A program made the position numbers and the translations under genes. Source: a virus. Taken from it: DNA of 31,318 nucleotides. The DNA lies in the IMG/VR virus record IMGVR_UViG_3300028837_001075, positions 1 through 31,318 of that record; one strand, given 5' to 3'. The notes beneath the pieces are model-generated. The model was not told where the DNA came from. It worked only from the letters and a program-made list of their open reading frames with translations, and made no database searches. Below are positions 14,133-22,169 of the stretch, in pieces. Position 1 is the stretch's first letter; each line of letters opens with the position of its first letter.

Positions 14133-15100
14133 GGCCCCTCAAAGTTGCCCTAGTACATCGTGGACACTGGTATCGGTATGAACGCATCGACGGCCAGTTT
14201 GCCTATCCGGTACCTGAGTTCACTTGGACACATCACGAGGTGGACAAAGCATTCACAGTGAACTTGGATGAGCTAGGTGTAGATGCGGTCTGGTGGGACG
14301 AGGCCAAGCACAAAGATGATAAGTGCCGCTTTCTGCCGGTGAAAGGCAGGGATCGCCATACGCCTTTGATCTACTACTGTCTGTATCCTACGTTGACCAT
14401 GCACCACTTTCGTTCGCGTACAATACGAGCCAAGCGGTTTGCAGATGTGGTGTGCCTAGAGCACGATGATCTCGAACGCTGGCACGGCTTGAATTGTGGT
14501 ATCTATCGACTGGCCTATTCGGTGAACGAGAATCTTTACAAGCCCGCAGCTAAGACAGTGGATGTGGGGTTCTATTGTTTCCACGGCTATAGCCCGGAAC
14601 GGCCGGCGATGGCCCAATGGCTCGCGGACTTCTGTCAACGCAAGGGCTACAGCTTCTTGACGAACGAAGGACATGAAGGACGAGACTACCCGCAATGGTT
14701 GGCGAAGACGAAAGTGGTGATACACCTTAACCGCACACGTCGCACACGACCGCCACGCATCTTCGACGTGGCTGCGAGCGGGGGCGTGCTCTTATCTCAT
14801 AGAATGCCGGAAGTGAGCGGGGAACGCTGGGAACCAGGAGTCCACTACATACCCTTCGATAACCCGCCCCCGCCGGATGAGATGCAATCAAGGGATCATA
14901 CAGACCATCGCCCATTCAGTGATACAGATTGTGGAGAACTTATCGCTGGCTTGGAGTGGTTGTTGGATGAGGGGAACTGGGAAACAGTAGCAGCGCAGGC
15001 CAGGGCCTACGTCTTGAAGCACCATACCTGGAGGGTACGCGCCAAGGAATTGCATCGGATTTTGTTGGGGGCATTCCCACACTTAGGGCAAAATCAATGA
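14129..15100 (+). CDS. CgeB-like GT-B glycosyltransferase
   Basis: 323 residues from ATG 14129 (ATGA overlap); an in-frame ATG at 14099 lies within the upstream gene and is less likely. The N-terminal half has strands and helices with a VNLDELGVDAVWWDE segment. The C-terminal half has the CgeB/Glycos_transf_1_2 pattern: VVIHLNRTRRTRPPRIFDVA, ASGGVLLSH (about 217-225), EPGVHYIPFDNP, then ELIAGLEWLLDE and ARAYVLKHHTWRVRAKELH, the end-of-domain HTW..R signature. This family are retaining GT-B transferases found in spore-coat, capsule and phage glycosylation loci. No membrane span. Confidence 0.78.
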   Translation: MRPLKVALVHRGHWYRYERIDGQFAYPVPEFTWTHHEVDKAFTVNLDELGVDAVWWDEAKHKDDKCRFLPVKGRDRHTPLIYYCLYPTLTMHHFRSRTIRAKRFADVVCLEHDDLERWHGLNCGIYRLAYSVNENLYKPAAKTVDVGFYCFHGYSPERPAMAQWLADFCQRKGYSFLTNEGHEGRDYPQWLAKTKVVIHLNRTRRTRPPRIFDVAASGGVLLSHRMPEVSGERWEPGVHYIPFDNPPPPDEMQSRDHTDHRPFSDTDCGELIAGLEWLLDEGNWETVAAQARAYVLKHHTWRVRAKELHRILLGAFPHLGQNQ

Positions 15101-15798
15101 TGGTATTCGAGCACCTAGCACAACTGGAACGTGAGACTCTGAAGGCTGACGGGGATTTGCAGCGTTACTACCTGTGGCCACGAACACCCATCGGTAACCT
15201 GCAAGCCGAGATGTGGCAGCGCGTTGGGGTGAGCGATCTTGTCACAGATGATCCGAGTAGCCGAACATACAAAACACTCGCGCTCTTAGAAGGGTTGGTT
15301 TACAACCGCCTGATTGCAGATGACTTCACCTTTCTTGATATCTGCTGCGGGGATGCGGTGATTCTACGTGCGATTGCAGAAGCGTATCCAGAGGCACATG
15401 TGTATGGCGTTGACCTGAACGCGAGAAAGTTGTCGGCTCATACGGAAGCGATGGCGGCTGGCGTGCATCTGTGGATGACGCCAATTCAATCACTGTTTGC
15501 TGTAGACTTGCCTCAGCCAATAGACGTGGCGATGATGCTCAATACGTACTGGGGCTGGGACAAAGCTGATTTGCTGAATGGAGAGCGTGATCTGCCAGTG
15601 CAGGCCGATGATTGGTTCCGCCGCAACGCACGCTTCGTCATTCTGACGGTGACAGAAAAGCAAATCTTCGCCCTGCAAAACAAGGGTTTCTGGATAACGC
15701 GGATTGGCCGAGGCGAAAGCGGGAGCACGATGATCGTCATGTTCCCTTGTGAGTCAACGGAAACGGAGGGGCTATGGAGCGCAGCGCGGAAACGGTGA
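15097..15798 (+). CDS. SAM-dependent methyltransferase
   Basis: 233 residues; ATG 15097 overlaps the previous stop. SAM-binding motif I is FLDICCGDAVIL (residues ~79-90), followed by VYGVDLN at the end of strand beta-2 (acidic residue that binds the ribose). An SLFAVDLPQPIDVAMML segment forms the expected beta-4. The N-terminal extension is helical. It is a class I methyltransferase. Among sugar-transfer genes it likely methylates a sugar hydroxyl or amine, but the substrate is not readable. It overlaps the next gene by 25 bases. Confidence 0.75.
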   Translation: MMVFEHLAQLERETLKADGDLQRYYLWPRTPIGNLQAEMWQRVGVSDLVTDDPSSRTYKTLALLEGLVYNRLIADDFTFLDICCGDAVILRAIAEAYPEAHVYGVDLNARKLSAHTEAMAAGVHLWMTPIQSLFAVDLPQPIDVAMMLNTYWGWDKADLLNGERDLPVQADDWFRRNARFVILTVTEKQIFALQNKGFWITRIGRGESGSTMIVMFPCESTETEGLWSAARKR

Positions 15799-16382
15799 TC
15801 GTGATGCCCACGCTCGATTTGCAGGCCGCTGCTAAGACGATGCAGCAGGCGCGAGAGACAGCGGGTATACCAACGGCTGCGGTGCTGATCAGTGACCAGG
15901 AGCGGCGTGGCGCGGTCTTCGTCAACAATGTGGGCTTCGAGGCAGCGTTGGCATGGGGAGCACGATACATCGTCTATCTGAATGATGATTGCCGCTGTGA
16001 GCAGCAGGGATGGCTTCGACGGCTGATTGAGGTATTGGCCTCTGATCCTTCCTTTGGTGTCGCAGCACCATCAGGGATGTGTCGAGGTGGCCCACAGATG
16101 ATGGGCAAGCCCGGTGAACCGCCAGGCTATGAGATCGTGGCGCAACCATTGGCCTGGTTCTGCGCGGTATGCAAACGCGAAGTCTTTGAAACAGTAGGGT
16201 TATTCGACTCCACCCTGATCCACTACTGCGATGAGTCGGACTTCGAGATGCGAGCGCGCGAGGAGGGATGGAAGTCAGTCTGGGTGCGGGATGTCTATGT
16301 GAATCATGCTGTGGGCATACCAATCGCCGAATGGTGGGAGGCCGACAAGAGACTCTACAACCAGAGGTGGGCCAAGCGATGA
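15774..16382 (+). CDS. GT2-family glycosyltransferase
   Basis: 202 residues; ATG 15774 has GGAGG (15765-15769) 4 bases upstream. It shows YIVYLNDDCRCEQQGWL near residue 69, the 'NDD' metal-binding site of GT2 rhamnosyltransferase-type enzymes, then FGVAAPSGMCRG, a hydrophobic acceptor loop, and the late GLFDSTLIHYCDESDFEMRA with REEGWKSVWVRDVYVNH, the typical 'ExDxxxR...G' acceptor and closing strand. The N-terminus is shorter than a full GT2 domain of about 230-250 residues, but all core motifs are there. It should be cytoplasmic. Confidence 0.82.
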   Translation: MERSAETVIVMPTLDLQAAAKTMQQARETAGIPTAAVLISDQERRGAVFVNNVGFEAALAWGARYIVYLNDDCRCEQQGWLRRLIEVLASDPSFGVAAPSGMCRGGPQMMGKPGEPPGYEIVAQPLAWFCAVCKREVFETVGLFDSTLIHYCDESDFEMRAREEGWKSVWVRDVYVNHAVGIPIAEWWEADKRLYNQRWAKR

Positions 16383-17206
16383 GCAAGAGTCGAAACGAAC
16401 TCTCGCAGATGACGCAGGCGGAACTGAAGGACTGGTACTGGAAGGACTTGGCGTTTCAGGAGGCCAAGTTTGGCGAAAAGCTAGGTGCCCGTCGCTTTCC
16501 AGTCGAGCCTACGCCACTAGCGTACTATACCGAACAGATAGAGACAGGGCAACCATTCACTTTCCAGCGTTATGGAGATGGTGACTGGAATTGCATTCAG
16601 CGTCGTCATGGCTTCGGTGATATTGACGCGCTTCGTCCTGGGCTACGCACAAGCATCGTGAATAGCCTAACACATGCCTATAGAGATGAGCGATATATGA
16701 TGTCCATCTACGTGCAGAACTTTGCGATAGATGGGCTTGACTGGCTAGAAGAACATGTACCCAATATGCGCTGGCATGACGAAGCTGTGTTTGGCTACGC
16801 GAGCCGCGATGGACAACTATACCCGTTCATCAAGGCCATACGCGAGTTGGATGTTCCTATCGTGATCGTTGGACCACCTATGCTGCGCGCGTTCAACGCA
16901 TTCAATGTAGCCCGTTTTGTAGAGGTCTCGCCAGTGCAGACCTCGGCGGCAGATACGTATTCTTGGAATGATTGGCAGCGCGTAGTGCGAGAATGTCTGG
17001 AGGTATCGGGGCCTGCTTTCTTCACCTTCTCGATGGGATTAGCGACGAAGGCCGTAATATGGGAGCTGTTCGGCAAGATCGGCCAACAGAGCTGGCTGTT
17101 GGATGTGGGCAGCTTGTGGGACGTATATGTAGGTGATCGCAGCCGCAAGTACCACTTCGTGATAGATGAGGCTGTTATCAAAGCCAACTTGGGAGATACA
17201 CAATAA
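16379..17206 (+). CDS. GT-D-like (DUF1792) glycosyltransferase candidate
   Basis: 275 residues from ATG 16379 (ATGA overlap). The key feature is FTFQRYGDGDWNCI near residues 62-75, the 'xxRYGDGE' motif that opens GT-D fold enzymes (DUF1792, first described for a streptococcal serine-rich-protein glucosyltransferase). The middle has PIVIVGPPMLRAFNAF, and the C-terminal end has AFFTFSMGLATKAVIW and SWLLDVGSLWDVYVG, matching the family's 'G......l.......IDiG...D' close. An N-terminal helical extension precedes the domain. Known members glucosylate protein-linked glycans, which would suit virion glycosylation; the donor here is unknown. Confidence 0.65.
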   Translation: MSKSRNELSQMTQAELKDWYWKDLAFQEAKFGEKLGARRFPVEPTPLAYYTEQIETGQPFTFQRYGDGDWNCIQRRHGFGDIDALRPGLRTSIVNSLTHAYRDERYMMSIYVQNFAIDGLDWLEEHVPNMRWHDEAVFGYASRDGQLYPFIKAIRELDVPIVIVGPPMLRAFNAFNVARFVEVSPVQTSAADTYSWNDWQRVVRECLEVSGPAFFTFSMGLATKAVIWELFGKIGQQSWLLDVGSLWDVYVGDRSRKYHFVIDEAVIKANLGDTQ

Positions 17207-17230
17207 CATCAAGGCATTCTCGGTACTGAT

Positions 17231-17776
17231 ATGATTGAACGTGATGAAGCCGTAGCACGTGGCCTGGGAATCATCGGGCGTGGCAAGCTACTGGTTGAAG
17301 AATTGGAGTGGCTCTACGACCTGGCCAAGCGTGCCCCAGAGGGATCAGCGGTAGAAGTGGGACCGCTCTGTGGTCGTAGTCTAGTGGCATGGGCATACGC
17401 CAGAGAAGGGCGCGGTACCATCTATGCCGTTGATAACGTGATAAGGGATTGCTTGGCAAAGAACATCGCTGCTCTTGCATTCCCCATCACGCTCATTTGC
17501 AAGGAATCGTGGGAAGCAACTACCGAAATCCCTGATTCGCTCGCGTTCTGTTTCATTGACGCTGATCATGGAATTGACGGGTTTCCGAAAGACATCCTGC
17601 CGTGGGCTGCTAAGATGATACCTGGCGGAATCATTGTCTACCACGATTATGATGTCTGGAAACCCACAGTCGTTGTGAAGCGATATGTCGATGCCTTGCA
17701 GTCATTGGTGGGATGGAAAGACTTGGGAGCTGTACGAAGCGCGAAGGCATTCCAGAGGCCATTATCAGATGGATGA
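17231..17776 (+). CDS. SAM-dependent methyltransferase (Methyltransf_24-like)
   Basis: 181 residues from ATG 17231, after a 24-base gap without a clear ribosome site. Motif I is AVEVGPLCGRSLVAWA (residues ~40-55), the second strand ends in IYAVDN, and FCFIDADHGIDGFPKDI (near 107-123) followed by GGIIVYHDYD gives the acidic metal or substrate pocket of Methyltransf_24/TylF-like O-methyltransferases. This fold commonly methylates sugar hydroxyls in antibiotic and polysaccharide pathways. It resembles the methyltransferase at 18685 in motif layout. Confidence 0.8.
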   Translation: MIERDEAVARGLGIIGRGKLLVEELEWLYDLAKRAPEGSAVEVGPLCGRSLVAWAYAREGRGTIYAVDNVIRDCLAKNIAALAFPITLICKESWEATTEIPDSLAFCFIDADHGIDGFPKDILPWAAKMIPGGIIVYHDYDVWKPTVVVKRYVDALQSLVGWKDLGAVRSAKAFQRPLSDG

Positions 17777-17788
17777 TAGCGAGGAAGC

Positions 17789-18688
17789 ATGAAAATAGCA
17801 GTCTGCACAGCAGCCTCCGGTAAGAAGCACCAGAGCTGCCTGCCATTGTTCGCTCTCTCCTTGCGCGTGAGCTACCCGGAGTATGCACTGCGCTTGTTCT
17901 CGGTTGGTGAACTAGACGAACCTGTGAAGGCTGCGCTTGAGATGGTCGGTGGTGCGAACGTTGTGCTAGATGAGCGCGAATTCGTGGGCTATTGCGACCA
18001 GCCACGCATCGGGGCAGTTGCGCGTTTTCTGGTTTTCACTCCAGCGCGGTGGGAGCGGTTCTTCAGTGAGTTCGACGCCGTCTATATCACGGACTGCGAT
18101 ATGTTCATCGCACGCGAAGAGCCACCACTGCACGTTCAGCATACAACGCATTGTGAGGCCATAGGCTTGCCCTATTCTGACCTGATACGAAGTTGCCACT
18201 GCCGCTGCATGACCGGCCTGCTGTTCTGTCTGCCTGAGTTCCAGAAACAAGTAGCTGAGACGTGTGAACGGTTTGACGCGATCATACGCACCGAAGGTTT
18301 ATACGGTCTTGGCACTCCGGGTCACATTCAAGATGAATGGATGTTGCGCGAGATGGTGGAGCAGGCAGGTATCGGTTTGCCGCCACAGTGGGAACAAACC
18401 AAAGACCCGTCAAAAGGCGTGGCGATGGGTGAGCCAGTGAACTGCAAGCAGGCTTGGTTTCGCCCTTGGCATGGCATCAATCTAGGCTGGACCAAACAGG
18501 TGGGCGGGCTGGCCTATGCCAAGCAGACCATACAGGAGCAGCCATCAATCGCAGCGGCGATGAGGCACCTGATGTTGCTATGGAAGCATCCCGACTTTCA
18601 GGTTGCCTATGATGTATTGACGCTATCTAACAAAACAGCATTAGACATCTGGCAGGAAGCATACGATCAAGTGCGGAGCGAGCAATGA
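17789..18688 (+). CDS. GT-A-like glycosyltransferase
   Basis: 299 residues; ATG 17789 is preceded closely by GAGGAAG. It opens with MKIAVCTAASGKKHQSCLPLF, a beta strand and helix typical of GT-A enzymes, and has VYITDCDMFIAREEP near residue 98, a DxD motif (Asp-Cys-Asp) at the usual place. GYCDQPRIGAVARFLVF precedes it, and HIQDEWMLREMV and a C-terminal WHGINLGWTKQ follow, resembling the GT8-like 'HxxG' metal-binding end. Cytoplasmic, with no signal or membrane segment. Donor and acceptor unknown. Confidence 0.7.
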   Translation: MKIAVCTAASGKKHQSCLPLFALSLRVSYPEYALRLFSVGELDEPVKAALEMVGGANVVLDEREFVGYCDQPRIGAVARFLVFTPARWERFFSEFDAVYITDCDMFIAREEPPLHVQHTTHCEAIGLPYSDLIRSCHCRCMTGLLFCLPEFQKQVAETCERFDAIIRTEGLYGLGTPGHIQDEWMLREMVEQAGIGLPPQWEQTKDPSKGVAMGEPVNCKQAWFRPWHGINLGWTKQVGGLAYAKQTIQEQPSIAAAMRHLMLLWKHPDFQVAYDVLTLSNKTALDIWQEAYDQVRSEQ

Positions 18689-19362
18689 AAGTACCATTTC
18701 TTGAATCACCGACCCACCCCGACTATCGGCACAATTGCTCAGGTGTAGCTCTGTGGAATCTATGCTTGATGCTGAAACCAACCTATGTAGTAGAGCTCGG
18801 CACCTGGCAAGGTACGTCAGCGATGCTAGTCGCTAAATACCTGGAAAAGCATCGGGATGATCAGGGTGCAATTGTCACGGCAGACGTGGTGACACACCTT
18901 TTCGTAGAAGAGCACCCATTGGTTGAAAAGGTGCAGGTCTACCCGCACACAGAACATGGGTTGGAACAGGCACCCTGGGCAACCGAGCGATTCCGGCGAT
19001 CAGATTGGAAACGCGGACTAGATGATTCGGTCACACTCAACACGGAATTGATACTGAAGGCATTGCGAGCACGCGGTGGTCAGCTATTCGATTTGGCCTA
19101 CGTGGACGGCGATCACAGCGAGGAAGGCTTGCTACGTGATCTGGAGATTGTCAAGCAGGTCACGGCACCACCACACTATGCCCTGCTGGACGACGTATAC
19201 CGGAACTACCCAGCGGCGAAGTTATATCAAGAACAGTTGCGCGACTTATACAACCATTACGACTTCGATGATGGAGGCTGGGAAGCCTGGGAGACCTGGC
19301 TTGAACCGCGCCCAGCGGTATGTACGATGCCCCGCATGGCGCTGGTTTGGAGTGACGAATGA
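18685..19362 (+). CDS. SAM-dependent methyltransferase (Methyltransf_24/CmcI-like)
   Basis: 225 residues with ATGA overlap at both ends. YVVELGTWQGTSAMLVAKYL (residues ~34-53) is SAM motif I; VTADVV is the second-strand acidic; FDLAYVDGDHSEEGLLRDLE (about 135-154) and HYALLDDVY give the two acidic sites for metal and substrate, as in cephalosporin-hydroxylase/CmcI-like and Methyltransf_24 enzymes. Likely O-methylation of a sugar or aglycone. It sits immediately before the aminotransferase gene. Confidence 0.78.
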   Translation: MKVPFLESPTHPDYRHNCSGVALWNLCLMLKPTYVVELGTWQGTSAMLVAKYLEKHRDDQGAIVTADVVTHLFVEEHPLVEKVQVYPHTEHGLEQAPWATERFRRSDWKRGLDDSVTLNTELILKALRARGGQLFDLAYVDGDHSEEGLLRDLEIVKQVTAPPHYALLDDVYRNYPAAKLYQEQLRDLYNHYDFDDGGWEAWETWLEPRPAVCTMPRMALVWSDE

Positions 19363-20480
19363 TACCAATCTTCTCTAACACTCTAGGTGACGAAGAACTG
19401 CAAGCGGTGGAGCGCGTATTCGCCAGCCGATGGCTTGGTCGAGGCCAAGAATGTGCCGGTTTCGAGAGTGAGTTCGCGGCATACCAGAAGACAGATGCGA
19501 GTCAAGTCTTGCTATGCAACTGTTGTACTTCGGCCATACACATTGCCCTGCGTGCGCTTGGGGTTGGGCCGGGGGCTGAGGTGATCGTACCGACAGCGCA
19601 CTTTGTCTCTGCGGGCACCCTACCGATGGAGCTTGGTGCTCAAGTGGTATTGGCCGACGTAGACGCACGCACGCTCAATGTCAAGCCCGCAGAGGTTGAG
19701 CGGTTATTGACGAAGCGCACGCGGGCGATCCTCTTGTTGCATTATGGCGGACATCCGTGTGATGTTGACGCGATTCGTGAGATCGTAGATGGTCGCGCGG
19801 CCATTATCGAAGACGCTGCCAATGCTGTAGCGTCCACCTATCACGGCCTCCCTTGCGGCACGTTAGCTGACGCAGGGGTGTGGTCATTCGATGCAATGAA
19901 GATATTGGTGATGGGCGATGGTGGAGCACTGTGGATGCGGGACGATGTTGCTCTGAAAGCGGCTCGTAGTATGCGCTACCTGGGCCTGAAGCGAGGCACG
20001 GCTAGTGGAACTGATGCAGCACACGCCGGTTCACCGCGCTGGTGGGAGTTCACCGTCGAGACGCCATCGGGTCGGTTCATCTCTAATGATATACTGGCTG
20101 CGATTGGGCGCGTGCAACTGAAGAAGCTCGACCAGTTCATCTCCCGGCGGCACGAGATATGGGACACATATCAGCGTGAATTGGCAAGTTGTCCACTTGC
20201 GCTACCGCCTGAACCGCTGGCTGATTGCACCACATCGTACTATATGTATTGGGTCCAGACCTCCCGACGCGATGATCTAGCGGCATTCCTACGTGAGCAG
20301 GGCATATTCTACACGACCTTCCGCTACTGGCCTCTGCATCGTGCTATACCAGGGTTCGATGGAGAGTTCCCTGGCGCGGATGAAGCCGCAGATACCACGC
20401 TATGCCTGCCGCTGCATCAGAACCTAACGGATGCGGACGTGGAAGAGATCATTGGCTGCGTCAAGGACTTCTTCAGATGA
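19359..20480 (+). CDS. DegT/DnrJ/EryC1/StrS aminotransferase (PglE-like)
   Basis: 373 residues, full length for the family, ATGA start. It is a PLP-dependent sugar aminotransferase: LCNCCTSAIHIALRALGVG near 51-70, the EVIVPTAHFVSA segment, LLHYGGHPCDVDAI, EDAANAVAS with the PLP-ring Asp152, and VWSFDAMKILVMGDGGALWM, where Lys181 is the expected Schiff-base lysine. The late SNDILAAIGRVQLKKLD and the substrate region FRYWPLHRAIPG are also typical. It should convert a 4-keto-6-deoxy NDP-sugar to the 4-amino sugar using glutamate. Paired with the dehydratase-acyltransferase fusion at 12405, this completes the three steps of UDP-N,N'-diacetylbacillosamine synthesis. The exact keto position (C3 or C4) cannot be proved by sequence. 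Confidence 0.93.
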   Translation: MIPIFSNTLGDEELQAVERVFASRWLGRGQECAGFESEFAAYQKTDASQVLLCNCCTSAIHIALRALGVGPGAEVIVPTAHFVSAGTLPMELGAQVVLADVDARTLNVKPAEVERLLTKRTRAILLLHYGGHPCDVDAIREIVDGRAAIIEDAANAVASTYHGLPCGTLADAGVWSFDAMKILVMGDGGALWMRDDVALKAARSMRYLGLKRGTASGTDAAHAGSPRWWEFTVETPSGRFISNDILAAIGRVQLKKLDQFISRRHEIWDTYQRELASCPLALPPEPLADCTTSYYMYWVQTSRRDDLAAFLREQGIFYTTFRYWPLHRAIPGFDGEFPGADEAADTTLCLPLHQNLTDADVEEIIGCVKDFFR

Positions 20481-21475
20481 GATTGGATATTGGCAGCGGG
20501 CCGAAGAGACGCGCTGGCTACTTCACCGTTGATCTATACTGCCCAGAGGCAGACTTTCAAGTTCCGGCACACGAGTTGCCGCTGGAAGACGGGACAGTGG
20601 ACGAGGTTTTCACTTCGCACATGATTGAACATCTATTGCCGCAGGAGTTCGCACTAGCATTACGGGAATGGTATCGAGTTCTCAAGCTAGGTGGGAAGTT
20701 GATAATCTGCTGCCCGAACTTCGAGCGGTGGATGCTAGACTGGTGTTCAGGTAATGATGAGTATCGCTGGGGCACGGCATTGAACGGCATCTTGGGCAAT
20801 CAAGAGAGAGGTCCAGGTCATTGGGTTCATAATGCCTTCAACCCGCAGCGACTAGGCACGCTGGTAGCACAAGCGGGGTTTACGGTACTGAAAACAGAAG
20901 CAGTCCCGACGCGAGCGAGTGACCATCCACCGATTGATTCTATTGGTTGGGAAGTGTGGCCAGTACCAGAGCCGAATGATGATCCACGTAGGGTGGCGCG
21001 ACGGTACAAGACGCTTTGCCACCGATGGTTTCCTGACACTGATGTGTGGCTTTGGTTGGACGGAGCCGTGCAACTTCAAGTGCCACCGGAAACGGTTGTT
21101 GAGGCTTTCCTAGACGGTGCCGATATTGGGGCCTTTCGCCATCCGAGCCGGGATTGCGCCTATACCGAAGCTATCAGATGTATCCAGAAGGGCAAGGATA
21201 CCCAAGCTATTCTCAAGGGACAGATGGCAGCAATGCGTCACACCCAGTTTCCATCTCATTGGGGATTGGTAGAGACTGGCTTGATAGCTAGGCGCAACAC
21301 AGCGGCGATCAAGGCGCTCAATGAGCGGTGGTGGCTGGAGATTGAGAGGTATAGCGTGCGAGATCAAATTAGCCTGCCGTTCGTCTGTTGGCAACGCGGG
21401 ATTGAATTGCAGGCGATGGCCGGCAGTTTGGTAGACCATCCGTGGATTGACTACCGCTCGCACGCGGGGAGGTAA
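20477..21475 (+). CDS. Methyltransferase fused to TOD1/MUCI70 (DUF616) glycosyltransferase-like domain
   Basis: 332 residues from ATG 20477 (ATGA overlap); an in-frame ATG at 20402 is inside the aminotransferase gene. Residues ~1-150 are a compact Methyltransf_11 domain: MRLDIGSGPKRRAGYFTVDL, LPLEDGTVDEVFTSHMIEHL and REWYRVLKLGGKLIICCPN. Residues ~185-332 read as the DUF616/TOD1-MUCI70 domain: PDTDVWLWLDGAVQLQVPPE, FRHPSRDCAYTEAIRCI, the K-D..Q segment, FPSHWGLVETGLIARRN, and WWLEIERYSVRDQISLPFV. That family was named from plant proteins, including one involved in seed mucilage, and is also found in bacterial sugar loci. This is the last gene of the glycan cassette. Confidence 0.82.
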   Translation: MRLDIGSGPKRRAGYFTVDLYCPEADFQVPAHELPLEDGTVDEVFTSHMIEHLLPQEFALALREWYRVLKLGGKLIICCPNFERWMLDWCSGNDEYRWGTALNGILGNQERGPGHWVHNAFNPQRLGTLVAQAGFTVLKTEAVPTRASDHPPIDSIGWEVWPVPEPNDDPRRVARRYKTLCHRWFPDTDVWLWLDGAVQLQVPPETVVEAFLDGADIGAFRHPSRDCAYTEAIRCIQKGKDTQAILKGQMAAMRHTQFPSHWGLVETGLIARRNTAAIKALNERWWLEIERYSVRDQISLPFVCWQRGIELQAMAGSLVDHPWIDYRSHAGR

Positions 21476-21476
21476 C

Positions 21477-22169
21477 ATGGCAGACTACGCAACGCTGGTG
21501 GAACTGAAGGCCGAGATCAACATGACGGGGGCTGGTGATGATGCCACGCTCACGCGGCTACTGACATCTGGGAGCAGGGCGATAGACCGCCACTGTAATC
21601 GCTTGGATGGGTTCATAGCTCTTGAGGATGCCGAAGCCCGATACTATCCTGGTACTGGATTCAGTTGGCTGCGGATTGACGAATGCACGGAAGTCACGTT
21701 GGTCGAAGTCAAGGACTCTCCAAGCGACACGACATATACGGCCTGGACTAGTCCCTCTGCCGATTACGCAGGAGATGGTGATTGGTTGTTGGCGAAGGGC
21801 GCACCGGGCAATCCGGTATTCAGCCGCACGCCCTACGACTTGCTCATCTGCGATCCGAATGGCACTTATGCCGCGTTCCCTTCTGGACGGTACACGATGA
21901 GCCGGGCTAACACCCCGCGCAACACAGCTATCAAAGTACCAGTGGCGAAGATCACAGCGAAGTGGGGCTTCGCCACGACTGTACCAGATCAGATCAAAAC
22001 CGCTTGTATCATGCAGGCTGCGAGATGGTACAAGAGACTGCAAAGCTCGATGGCCGATACCCTGGCGAGTGGAGAACTGGGGCAACTACTCTACACCAAG
22101 AAGCTAGACCCAGACGTGGCGTTCATCCTACAGGAGGGGCGATTCGTGCGCCCTGCTATCGGGATATGA
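21477..22169 (+). CDS. Head-tail connector/adaptor (gp6-like)
   Basis: 230 residues; ATG 21477 has GGGGAGG just upstream and follows the previous stop (21473-21475). The N-terminus ADYATLVELKAEI and TLTRLLTSGSRAIDRHCNR is the helix pair of HK97 gp6/SPP1 gp15-type connectors that bind below the portal. A beta-rich insertion in the middle (YTAWTSPSADYAGDGDWLL, PSGRYTM) is followed by the closing WGFATTVPDQIKTACIMQAARWYKR, the usual final helix. This begins the neck genes after the 13-kb glycan cassette. It is larger than the minimal gp6 of about 110 residues because of the insertion. Confidence 0.82.
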   Translation: MADYATLVELKAEINMTGAGDDATLTRLLTSGSRAIDRHCNRLDGFIALEDAEARYYPGTGFSWLRIDECTEVTLVEVKDSPSDTTYTAWTSPSADYAGDGDWLLAKGAPGNPVFSRTPYDLLICDPNGTYAAFPSGRYTMSRANTPRNTAIKVPVAKITAKWGFATTVPDQIKTACIMQAARWYKRLQSSMADTLASGELGQLLYTKKLDPDVAFILQEGRFVRPAIGI

